A DNA stretch of 10,674 bases from assembly GCA_003024985.2 (NCBI GenBank), contig PXIH01S0006144.1. One strand, 5' to 3'. Of the stretch, positions 1-7,771 are shown piece after piece. Both the position numbers and the translations under genes were made by a program. The notes under the pieces were generated by a model. That model had not been told where the DNA came from. It saw nothing but the letters and a program-made list of their open reading frames with translations, and did no database searches. Position 1 is the stretch's first letter. Each line of letters begins with the position of its first letter. This DNA is from Euperipatoides rowelli. Lineage: Eukaryota; Onychophora; Udeonychophora; Euonychophora; Peripatopsidae.

Positions 1-39
1 ATATATACACAGTATATACATACATATACATATACACTT
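1..39. repeat. AT/AC-rich simple repeat
   Basis: This is a run of alternating TA and CA steps built from imperfect TACATA and TATACA units. It reads as a short degenerate microsatellite cut by the window edge, so its full length is unknown. Confidence 0.6.
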
Positions 40-1006
40 ATGAAGGCATACTCTCTGGGGCGCACCGCATAAGTGGTGGGTGCGTTAAAGAAACACACAT
101 TACCTAGTGGCATTACTAAACAATTATGTTAATAATTAAAGCTAAGCTAGTCTAGGATACAGCTATACACATGCTATACAACTTGTTAAGAACTCTCTAA
201 CATTAAGTGCAAAAGAAACTTGTGGACTTAAATCTGACTGAAATTATGTTCATATCTTGGCAGCATCTGAAATAAAATAAAAACATCCTACTCTATATTG
301 AAACATTTAATCCAGAGAATGACTATAGACTACAGCTGTATCATATAATTGAATATGACACCTCGTTGAAAATTTGGAGGTACAAATTTCCTGTGCAGCC
401 TGTCACACATACCCAAATCAGTGTTAAACACAACTTTAAACAAATTAGGAATTAAGTTAGAGCAAACAAATTATTAATAAAGATAACAAAATTATAATCA
501 GCTTTTAATTAAAAACTATAGGACCGGACACCCCTATTAAACCATGTGTCTGCACCCACCAAATTGACTCACACCATTATGAAAGATTTAGCAACGCATA
601 TTACAGATATTTGAAAATGTCGATATAATTAATTCAAGTATAATTTACTCACATGGGAATTAGAATTTGACACTAAACATATGCAAAAAAAAATTAAATT
701 ATATAAATATCACAAAGGTGCGTGGTCAAACTATCTAACTAATTACTTATTTAAAGTTTTGCTGTAAATTTAACAGTTACCTCACGCAAAGTGCAAATTA
801 GTTATTGTGAGCTCATGGGTTCAAAACTTCTCAACTGTTGGATGTTGTTTCACATTGCAGCACTTACACAAATATTGGACTTGATGTTACTAGGAAGAAT
901 AGATCAGCTTTCAACCTAACTTCTAAATTTAAACTCGTAATTTCATACTGGCACCAACTGCATTTAAAGTATATAAACAGATTTCTTTACTAAGTTGGGA
1001 ATATTT
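40..1006. other. AT-rich stretch without a recognised gene
   Basis: No open frame of note and no RNA gene were recognised on either strand. The only local structure seen is a small GC-rich hairpin near the start, with CGCACC at 61-66 pairing with GGTGCG at 79-84. If the minus-strand remnant at 1007-1208 belongs to a host gene, this stretch would be its 3' flank or 3' UTR, but nothing proves that. Confidence 0.5.
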
Positions 1007-1208
1007 CTAAGTTGAGATTTCTTCTATATTTCTTGGCCGGTCATTATCATTGGTCCACATCTTCAACTTCGGATTGGCTTTCCCATGCAGTGGCTTAAAT
1101 CTGTGTCTTCGTGATTTCTGCTTCCTTCAAATTATTGATGATGATTACTTCTTCTCATGTCCTTTTTTTTTCTCCAAAATTAATTCTTCATAATTTTTTT
1201 TTTTAATC
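1007..1208 (-). pseudogene. Lysine/arginine-rich coding remnant or terminal exon, unidentified
   Basis: On the minus strand a frame opens just after a possible splice acceptor (TTTGCATCCAG, ending at 1209) and reads IKKKNYEELILEKKKGHEKK to a TAA at 1145-1147. The same frame then has a TGA at 1127-1129. It resumes as RKQKSRRHRFKPLHGKANPK, continues through WTNDNDRPRNIEEIST, and ends with TAG at 1007-1009. The composition is unlike the surrounding AT-rich filler: it is strongly basic, uses varied codons and contains a tryptophan. A second frame is also open across the TAA/TGA gap (EEVIIINNLKEAEITKTQI), so a frameshifted or short last exon is possible. I do not recognise the family. It could be the end of a nucleolar-type basic protein, a pseudogene fragment, or chance. 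The purine-rich sequence before RKQKS argues against a splice acceptor there. Confidence 0.3.
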
Positions 1209-1881
1209 CTGGATGCAAAGGTTTAAATACGGTTTAAGCTGTTAAAACCCTTCACATACCAAACCATTACTCGAAGATCACAGCTTTGTTTATTGTTTTC
1301 TAATTTCTTAAATCCTAATAGGCCAACACTTAAATTAGTCCAATATTACTGCTTTTAGCAAATAGTTTTTAAAAATTAGTAATGTAACACTTTCTTTGCT
1401 ACCTGTGGTGATTTTAGAAAAGTTTCCATTCAGCACCACAATACGCCTATGCAGAATGCGGAGATACTGACATGATATTCAATCAAACAATTGAGTTTGC
1501 AAGTAAACAGTCTTATCACACGGTAGAATAAAAACCCAGAGGAAATTGTCAAGTGCTGCATCCTTCAACGTAAAAAAAATATAAAAAAATAATAGTTTGC
1601 ACAATAAAAAAGTCCTTGTATCTTCAATTCTGCTTCTCATTTTATTCCAAGTAAACTATTTTAAAAGTTTATAAAATGACAACTTAAAACGGCATAAAAT
1701 ATTTAATTTAAAACACCATGATTATTCCTATTGTAATGATAAAATGGCCACTAAAACAAATTATTAAAAAAAAAACTAAACTACACTAACTGACCATTAG
1801 CACCAACCTCATTAAAATAAAATTAAAATCAAATATTAATTTAAAATTAGTAACACACTCATTTATATTTTAATACAAATT

Positions 1882-1952
1882 AATTTACAGAAATCGCAAT
1901 GGTAGGAATCGGATTCATTGATCCACAATCAACTCCAATCATACTGTAAATT
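1882..1952. other. Exon-like segment bracketed by inverted AATTTACAG
   Basis: AATTTACAG at 1882-1890 and its reverse complement CTGTAAATT at 1944-1952 bracket 53 bases. Each arm resembles a splice acceptor on one strand and part of a donor (CTG/GTAAAT-like) on the other. The interior is open on both strands over a short span: MVGIGFIDPQSTPIIL on plus and MIGVDCGSMNPIPTIAIS on minus. No family is recognised, and the symmetry may simply be a short palindrome. Confidence 0.3.
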
Positions 1953-1977
1953 CAAAGCGCTGGTACGATAGGATTTA

Positions 1978-2009
1978 CCAGGTGAAGAGCGAGTGCTCTC
2001 TTCACCTGG
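1978..2009. repeat. Perfect 12-bp hairpin beside the transposon
   Basis: CCAGGTGAAGAG at 1978-1989 is followed by an 8-base loop and its exact reverse complement CTCTTCACCTGG at 1998-2009. An alternative inner pairing GAGC/GCTC also exists. Stem GC content is clearly higher than the background. It lies about 50 bases outside the start of the left terminal inverted repeat and has no counterpart beyond the right one, so it is probably not a transposon end. Origin unknown. Confidence 0.8.
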
Positions 2010-2061
2010 AAACGAAAATGCAGACTGACAGGAGTGAGGGAGGACAACAAAAAAATGAAAT

Positions 2062-2296
2062 GGTTTCTGTACACCTTATAGTGTTTGAACTACAGCTGTT
2101 CAAATGTTGCATATTTTTTCAGAAAAAGATAAAAATCTTGATTTTTCATCTATTTTTTTGTAGCTTTTTTTGACATAGACATTGTAAAATGCTAGTTTTA
2201 AAGAAAAGTAATTAGTTTATAGTATACCAAAGTAAATTTTCTATTATTTAAGCATATATCCATTGTTGTACACCTAATATCTTCTGAGATACATCT
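2062..2296 (+). repeat. Left terminal inverted repeat
   Basis: It matches the reverse complement of 4175-4411 along its whole length. Shared blocks include GTACACCTTATAGTGTTTGA, CTGTTCAAATGTTGCATATT, TTTGTAGCTTTTTTTG, TTAGTTTATAGTA and TGTACACCTAATATCTTC. By eye well over four fifths of positions agree, with a few small indels in the A/T runs. Weaker similarity, mostly a shared A-run, may extend the repeat outward to about 2049. Confidence 0.9.
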
Positions 2297-2439
2297 CATT
2301 AAAGGTTCAGGTTGATTTTGAGACTAGTGAAGAGAAGTAGACAGCATTGCCCTCATTAAAAAAAAAATAAGAAATGTATTTATTAATGTTTTAAAAATTT
2401 TTGTTTCTGTGCATGCGTGAATTATTTATTTCCCTTTAG
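2297..2439 (+). other. Transposon 5' interior, no coding signal
   Basis: This lies between the left TIR and the first coding-like segment. It is AT-rich with A and T homopolymers and ends in a pyrimidine-rich tract (TTATTTCCCTTTAG) that looks like a splice acceptor at 2438-2439. Any promoter of the element should lie here or in the left TIR, but I see no clear core promoter motif. Confidence 0.4.
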
Positions 2440-2527
2440 GTTATATGCAACTCCACTGACCCTTACGTTTACGTGACCGTGCTAATAGTGAAACAGTCTT
2501 TGCTAACATTGATTGCACAAACTGACT
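2440..2527 (+). pseudogene. Candidate upstream exon of the transposon gene
   Basis: An open frame begins right after a good acceptor (CCCTTTAG at 2432-2439) and reads VICNSTDPYVYVTVLIVKQS then LLTLIAQTD up to a possible GT donor at 2528. From there, 74 bases (2528-2601) run to the strong acceptor TTCTGTTTTACAG that precedes the nuclease segment. Intron length and ends suit an arthropod gene. The join would be out of phase by one base as the sequence stands, which fits a copy already carrying indels. I do not recognise the peptide, so its membership in the gene is an inference. Confidence 0.35.
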
Positions 2528-2601
2528 GTATACAACAAAAATTTCCAATTTTTGTTATTTGTCCTTAATTTTTTTATTGATCTACTCATTCTGTTTTACA
2601 G
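2528..2601 (+). other. Probable 74-base intron of the transposon gene
   Basis: It starts GTATAC and ends with a pyrimidine-rich tract and TTTTACAG. Immediately after it the conserved segment of the nuclease gene begins (MCIAKQSDEDLKEYL), whereas the bases before it lose any resemblance to that family. Confidence 0.5.
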
Positions 2602-4062
2602 AATGTGCATAGCAAAACAATCTGACGAAGATTTGAAAGAATATTTATCCTTCGAACTTACACCTTTCCCTATGCCATTATTCAGTGAAGAAGGAATGTG
2701 TAAGGGTAAAAAATTGTCTTTGTATTCTGAATTCACACCACTACAAACAGATGAAATTCAAGTGGGAAATAAATTCAGCATGATGGATGGTAGATATCTG
2801 CTTCACAAAGTTGTGTGGCCTTGGAACACTTATTTTGGATATATATAGCCAACAGTTACGTCAAGTATTTAATAACACATTACGTAGTTTTTGATCGCAT
2901 GGCAGTAGTTTTTGATCGCTACCAACGCGATGCTACTCAAAAGAGCAATAAAAGCACTGAACGTATTAGATGAACAAAGTTCAGTTCATCTCCAGACATT
3001 ATCTTTAATGAAGAAACCATTGCACAATTGTCACAAGAAAACGTTTTAGCTAATGAAAGCAGCAAAGTGTGCTTCATTGTCCTGCTGAAAAAATTATTAG
3101 AGAGAGCTAAAGTACAAGTTCAGCAGGCAGTAGAAAATGCTGATTTATTTATTTGTAACACGGCTATTTCCATGGCATCTCAATATGACAATGTTTTTGT
3201 CATTGGTGAAGACTAGATCTTCTCGTTCTCTTGACAAGATTAGCCCCATTAAAAAAAAAATTATATTTTCAAAAATGTGGAAGAGGTAAAACAACAGATG
3301 TTTTCTATTCAACAACTTCCTTCAAGTATAATTTTACAAAACGTATCCTTTTCATTCATGTGATTAGTGAATGCAACACAACATCTGCACTTTTCGGCCA
3401 AATAGTTTTGCTCAATAATCAAGAACCTTGAAGAGATGAAAATATTCTTGAAACCTGATGCTACAGCCAAGCAAGATCAATAGGCCAGTGAAACTTTCTT
3501 AGTTGAGCTGTATGGGAGTGGTTCTAGTGTGCAGAATTGGAATGATTTACATTACTAACAGTTTGCAAAAGCAGCAGGGAAAATTAAATTCAATCTTGCC
3601 AGACTGTGTCCAAATAGAGATGCTGAAAGACTTTATTCTTTTTGATGTTACCTACAAGTTCAGACATGTTTAGGAAATGAGAAATCTCCTCTAGAATGGA
3701 GCTGGTCCATATCACATTTGGCCTCTCTCTCCCCACAAAGCAGAAAGAGATCCAGCTCCAGAATCCCAGCTCAAATTTATTACATGCAACTGCAAAAAAG
3801 GATGCATGTGGCTTCAAAAAAAGCAGGGCTTAATTGTTCCTTGATATGCATATTTTGTTTGGGGCAATCATATGAAAATGTACCAGATATTGCATTAGAA
3901 ATTGACTCTGAGGAATCTGAAGATGTAGACTCTCCATCAGCTATTGAAGATTTGGATGAAGAGGTGGAAATGGAAGAATTTAATTTAGAATTAGGTGAAG
4001 GTGAATAGCCTTTAGAACTAGAAGAAGTTCATCCTGGTCCTTCCAAGTGTCAGAAATTGTAG
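2602..4062 (+). pseudogene. Broken PIN/XPG-like nuclease with CXC cysteine cluster (Academ-type)
   Basis: The reading passes through several frames. An N-terminal block (2604-2846) includes SDEDLKEYLSFEL and DGRYLLHKVVWP. From about 2845 a second frame gives YVKYLITHYVVFDR, then VVFDRYQRDATQKSNKSTER, the VFD motif plus basic helix of the nuclease. A TGA at 2971 follows, and the frame continues through AVENADLFICNTAISMASQY and VIGED. A one-base loss at about 3214 shifts into DLLVLLTRLAP and HVISECNTTSALFGQ. A third stretch (about 3436-3738) has in-frame stops at 3481, 3556 and 3643. CNCKKGC (3785-3805) and KKAGLNCSLICIFCLGQS (from 3814) form a CXC-like cluster, split by a frameshift. A Glu/Asp-rich tail follows, broken by TAG at 4006 and ending at TAG 4060-4062. 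The inferred role is the transposase or associated nuclease of the element. The family's GCDTTSA-like acidic motif is ECNTTSA here, and the last expected Cys of the cluster is Tyr, so even key residues have decayed. Confidence 0.72.
2884..2919 (+). repeat. In-frame 21-bp-period duplication at the nuclease VFD motif
   Basis: GTAGTTTTTGATCGC occurs at 2884-2898 and again at 2905-2919, a period of 21 bases or seven codons. It doubles the VVFDR motif without changing the frame. A local slippage duplication is the simplest explanation. Confidence 0.8.
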
Positions 4063-4110
4063 ATAAATCACTATTCTTCAATGTATTTGTCTTGAAAATT
4101 AATATACTTC

Positions 4111-4116
4111 AATAAA
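4111..4116 (+). promoter_or_regulatory. Polyadenylation signal AATAAA of the transposon gene
   Basis: AATAAA lies 49 bases after the last stop of the nuclease pseudogene and before the right TIR, which is the expected place for the 3' end of its transcript. In such AT-rich sequence the hexamer alone is weak evidence. Confidence 0.45.
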
Positions 4117-4174
4117 TATTTCAAAAGTTTAAAAAACTGTTTTTTTTTTTCAAAAAAATTCTAAGTATTTAAAT

Positions 4175-4411
4175 AGCTGTATCTCTGAAGATATTAGGTG
4201 TACAGCAGTAGATATGTGCTTAAATTGTAGCAAATTTACTTTGGTTTACTATAAACTAATTAATTTTCTGTAAAACAAGCATTTTACCATGTCTACGACA
4301 AAAAAAGCTACAAAAAATCGACGAAAGATCAAGTTTTTTTGTCTTTTTTTCTGAAAAAATATGCAACATTTGAACAGCTTTCTCTCAAACACTATAAGGT
4401 GTACTGAAACC
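4175..4411 (-). repeat. Right terminal inverted repeat
   Basis: This is the inverted partner of 2062-2296. The inner end (AGCTGTATCTCTGAAG) pairs with the left inner end (CTTCTGAGATACATCT), and the outer end GGTGTACTGAAACC pairs with GGTTTCTGTACACC. Beyond 4411 the sequence runs on into a stretch that has no counterpart on the left. Confidence 0.9.
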
Positions 4412-4620
4412 GTTTTAGACTCTTTTTTTCAAATTTAGTCTAGATTAAAACTTAATAGAACAACACCTTCCATAAAATGCACCGTTTGGGAGTAACTTGG
4501 TAAAAACCATAAGGAGGTCAAAAATTTTACCGCTTTTTGGTGGTGGCGGCGCCGGCGGAAGTGTGCAGAGTCAGAAAACTTGGATTTTTAATGAGATCTT
4601 CTATATGTATAATATATCCA
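4412..4620. other. Right flank of the transposon with a GC-rich island
   Basis: After the right TIR the sequence has a small hairpin (TAGACT at 4416-4421 with AGTCTA at 4437-4442) and then a GC-rich island at about 4538-4566 made of GGT/GGC triplets around GGCGCCGGCGG. This is the most GC-rich point in the window. It could be an outer part of the right transposon end that the left end has lost, or unrelated flank. No gene is seen. Confidence 0.4.
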
Positions 4621-5728
4621 AAAAACAAAATACCCGACCTTTTGTTTGGTAGGATGCCCAGTTTTACTGTACTATTAGACATATTTTTTTTATAATTGTA
4701 AAAGTTAGGTAATTTGGTGTAGGGTCTAATCTAAGATTTTCTTTGTAACAAGCTTGAATTCTGTTCGTGATTCACTTTATTGTGTAATTTAAGTAAACAG
4801 CAACAAATGATGAGTTGCTAAAGTTAATTTAGTGTTGGAGTTTCTTTCATGAGTATGGATGATTAATGAATCTAGCAATATTAGATTTTATGGTCAGGTG
4901 TTTTATTTCAGGTATTCTGACAGTTATTGTACCCATTTGCTCTATCTGAATGTGGAATAAGAAGATAATTTTTTTATCTTACCATCCTTAATTTAGGTTT
5001 TGGTTAGGTCAGTTAGGGATTTTTTTTTATCCTTGTATTTTTAATACTGTGGGTTTTCTAGGTAATTTTAATAAGAGCTTCACAGTATTTCCCTGATCCT
5101 TTTTTGATACTTTTCAGTCTTAACATGGCTCAATTCGTTTTATTAGTTTCGTCATTCTAGATTTAAAACTAGCTGAACTCGGTTTCACTTTTATAAATTT
5201 CTCTAATAAAATATATGAAATCATTTGAAAATTATTTCATGTTATAAAACAATTATTTAGCTTCAAAATGGCACAATCAGTCATTTTTTATTTTGTCAAA
5301 ATTGGATTTTCGGATTGTCATATAAAGACTTCAACGTGGGGTTCCTGCAAGAATCATCTGAAAATGAAATTTTGATGAAGAATATAATGAAGAAAAACTT
5401 AATTATGAAATAACAATACAATCAGAAAATTTATTAGAAAAAATATGACATAATAAAAGCTATTTTTAGATTCAATTACTTTTGATCAAAACGTACTCAG
5501 CAAAATGTTAGTGATAATAATTATGTCAAACTTAAAGAGAGAGAAAATATTAATTCTTATTTAGGACGGATATATTTATAAGCCCTGGAAATTTTATAAA
5601 GATAGTTGAATCCGTTTTAACACAGGAATTTTTTCAATTCATTGAAATACTCCAGTCTAGAATGAAATGACATGTTAAAATAAGCCAGACCATAAAGTAT
5701 GAACAACATATTTTATTCCAATTAGTGA
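4621..5728. other. AT-rich stretch without a recognised gene
   Basis: Only short open frames occur. The two most noticeable are a 35-codon ATG frame at 5268-5375 and an acidic stretch at about 5370-5450 (DEEYNEEKLNYEITIQSENL). Neither matches a family I know. A weak 7-bp hairpin AAGATAA/TTATCTT sits at 4962-4980. I see no tRNA, other RNA gene or mobile-element protein here. Confidence 0.5.
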
Positions 5729-6198
5729 ACATGTTATTGTTCTATGGTGGAGAGTAGTTGACTTCAGTGACTTTTCAAAATTATAGTTAGTTCAATGCTG
5801 TGGATAATAAGAATTTGCCATTAATTAGGTGTTGATTATGCCTAATCATTTCCTCTGGCCTGTGGGCAAGTTACTGTTCTGTATCAGAGTTCAGTTTCCT
5901 AGACTAACTATTCACTGTTGATTTCAGTTCAATATTGTGGGCAATAAGATATGTACTTAGAGTAGGACCTTTCTTTGGACCTGTGGACATGTTACTGTTC
6001 TGTGGCATAGTTCAGTTGACTATGAGAGTGACTGTTTGATGTTGGAGTTCAGTTCAATGCTGAAGATAATAAGAAAGGTCAGCTTTAGCTTGCTCTTCTA
6101 ATCTCTCTATTATGTTACTGTTCTATGGCATAGTTCAGTTGACTTTACACCTGTTCAGTAATGTAGTTCTGTTCAATGCTGTTAGATAGTAAGAGAAT
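5729..6198. repeat. Degenerate tandem array, four units of about 120-137 bp
   Basis: Two conserved blocks recur in fixed order. Block A (GTTACTGTTCTATGG-like, often followed by CATAGTTCAGTTGAC) starts at 5733, 5870, 5991 and 6114. Block B (AGTTCAATGCTG followed by ATAATAAGA-like) has its TTCAAT at 5791, 5928, 6053 and 6172. The A-to-B distance is 58, 58, 62 and 58 bases, and the period runs 119-137. Sequence between the blocks is less conserved. It is a minisatellite or satellite-like array, or the tandem-repeat core of an unrecognised element. No protein reading persists through the units. Confidence 0.8.
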
Positions 6199-6780
6199 GT
6201 TATAAAAAATGGGTTAATATAGAAATCAATAGACTTTCTCATGATAGAATAAGGCCCACAAATGAAGAAGGGCATATAGATAGCCTACTACCAATAAATT
6301 AATGTAAAGACCAAAACGATCTACAACATAAATATAAAATTTTGTCCACAAGCCGGATCATATTTCTGTTATTTTAAGTCTTTTTAACAGGTTTAGTTAT
6401 TTTTTAAATTATTTTAAATGTTGTTTGTTTATTAATTGTTATTCTGATTCAAAAATTTAAAAGTTTATTTGCTTATAGCTGTTAAGCATGGCGTCCATAC
6501 AATGCAAACAATATATTATTATAGTTAGTTGAAGTTATTGTCACCATATTGATTTGGAAAAGTTAACAGTAGTTTCACAGTGAATTTGTTTAATGATTAT
6601 CGATACGAGTTAAGAGCTCCAACATTGTCTTCAAATAAGTGATTAAACAAAGGAACATATTCAAACTAAAATCTAGTGAAAAAATATAAATTTATCAAGA
6701 TAGTGATTTGAAAGAAGTTATATGTACAAAATATAAGTATAGAATTGTCAAAAAAAATATTGTTAATAATATACAGTATT
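6199..6780. other. AT-rich stretch upstream of the retroelement
   Basis: This is where a 5' LTR and leader of the retroelement would be expected. I found no direct repeat of it downstream of 9262, and no clear primer-binding site: TGGCGTCC at 6489 is only a weak candidate. No gene is seen. Confidence 0.45.
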
Positions 6781-6823
6781 GTGAATTTTTTAGATGCTCC
6801 AACTGTAGAGTTGCCATCCGATT

Positions 6824-7331
6824 GTGATAAGAGAACCACAGGTTGTGGTAGAAGCAATAGAAGATCTGAAAGAGTTTAAGGAAACTAAAATAAAAACAGA
6901 AATAGTAGAAGAATTAGATGAATGTAGGGAAGAGGTTATTTATGTGAGTCTTAGTGTTAAAAATTTTAATAGTGTTACAAAATCGCAGTGCACAATCTTT
7001 GATTACAAAACTAAGTGCTATAATTTTAGGTAAGGAGAAGGAATTCAAAGAGTTTTTAAACTCCGCTTGCGCTAAAAGAAAATGGACTACCAGTGAGCAA
7101 TTAAGTGCAGATAAAGAATCATGAGTATTAAAATATTATAAAACACCAACAGCATATGAGCAAGATAACCCTGAAATAGTTAAAGTTGTCAGTATGAATC
7201 AGGACCTAAGTAAGGTTAGTAAAGTGACTAAGGGGGAGGATGTAACAGCTAAAATAAAAATAAATAAGCAAGACCAAGGTGGTTGTATAACTCGCAGGCA
7301 AAAATCGAGACACAGCAGTCTACTAATATAA
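6824..7331 (+). pseudogene. Retroelement gag N-terminal leader, broken
   Basis: A frame at 6824-6970 gives a charged peptide (EAIEDLKEFKETKIKTEIVE and EELDECREEV). The reading then shifts by one near 6970 to VLQNRSAQSLITKLSAIILG and KEKEFKEFLNSACAKRKW, which is open to 7331 apart from one TGA at 7122-7124. This is the usual make-up of a gag N-terminal extension: rich in Lys and Glu and without recognisable motifs. Its assignment rests on position, 30 bases before the gag core on the same strand, and on the shared style of decay. It could instead be a separate accessory ORF of the element. Confidence 0.45.
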
Positions 7332-7360
7332 TATGTAACTTACTGGTTTAGTGGTTATCC

Positions 7361-7770
7361 ATGACTGATGTACATTTATTCCCACCCTTGTTCTTTTCAC
7401 TGTCTACCCGAGAACATGTTTGGATTTGAAAGTTTGTAGCTGAGTTCAAAGAGTTAACAGCTGAGCACAATTGGTCTGAAGCCAAATGCAGACCAATCTT
7501 GGAGAATAAAATAATGGGTAGGTTGGACCACTTTATTTCTTGGGACTTTGGTAAGAATAACACAGTGACACTGGATGAACATTACATGAATTACGAAGAC
7601 TATTTTCACTAAAACCTGATAAGGATGAAATACAGAAACATTTTAAAAAATGTCAATAAACAGGGCACAAACTTGTGATCCTGTACAAGTTCCACCTCAT
7701 AGTTCTTGTAGAACCATTGTGTTAATCAGGAAAGGTCCTATCACTTTTAATCAGTCAGTACATTTTTTAT
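7361..7770 (+). pseudogene. Retroelement gag core, broken
   Basis: From an ATG at 7361 the frame reads MTDVHLFPPLFFSLSTREHV, meets a TGA at 7427-7429, then gives KFVAEFKELTAEHNWSEAKC and ENKIMGRLDHFISWDF to a TAA at 7610-7612. The spacing of an aromatic/proline start, a VWxxxFVxEF helix, a conserved W in NWSEAK and a following L-G-x-L-like helix is typical of Ty3/gypsy and retroviral-type gag capsid regions. A one-base shift leads into LKPDKDEIQKHFKK (7612-7653), as expected of the later capsid helices, followed by another stop and shift. The capsid would bind and package the element RNA. This copy cannot be translated through. Confidence 0.6.
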
Positions 7771-7771
7771 C

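Larger units (their letters stand above)
1209..2048. other. AT-rich stretch without a recognised gene
   Basis: It contains homopolymer A and T runs and no sustained open frame. Two local structures are listed separately: the exon-like segment at 1882-1952 and the hairpin at 1978-2009. The flank just left of the DNA transposon shows no match to the flank on its right side. Confidence 0.5.
2050..4440 (+). mobile_element. Decayed Academ-like DNA transposon with long TIRs
   Basis: Two long inverted repeats (2062-2296 and 4175-4411) flank a single decayed gene encoding a PIN/XPG-like nuclease joined to a C-terminal CXC-type cysteine cluster. Academ transposons are known to encode a transposase with an XPG-like nuclease and a cysteine-rich zinc-binding region, so I infer that superfamily, although exact membership needs a search. 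The element is about 2.3-2.4 kb. The outer limits are approximate: similarity between the two ends fades at about 2049 on the left and 4430 on the right, and no convincing target-site duplication is visible. The gene is broken at many places, so this copy cannot make its own protein. Uninterrupted TIRs suggest it could once have been mobilised by a relative. Confidence 0.72.

Noticed and set aside
1982-2173. Open frame of 63 codons on plus
   Set aside because: It runs through the hairpin and into the left TIR, has low-complexity Phe/Ile-rich sequence and no family resemblance; there is no sign that it is translated.
3590-3817. Open frame of 75 codons on minus
   Set aside because: It is antisense to the well-supported nuclease/CXC pseudogene and is a shadow of it.
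5268-5375. Small ATG frame of 35 codons
   Set aside because: Too short, with no homolog recognised and no supporting signal; recorded only within the description of the gene-free stretch.
6489-6500. TGGCGTCCATAC as a primer-binding site for the retroelement
   Set aside because: It resembles the TGGCG start of some primer-binding sites but no LTR ends upstream of it and no matching LTR was found downstream, so the resemblance is too short to use.
6666-6857. Open frame of 63 codons on minus
   Set aside because: Ile/Asn/Phe-rich peptide from AT-rich DNA, overlapping the start of the retroelement on the other strand; no motif.
7348-7563. Open frame of 71 codons on minus
   Set aside because: Antisense to the gag core, whose plus-strand reading has the expected motifs.
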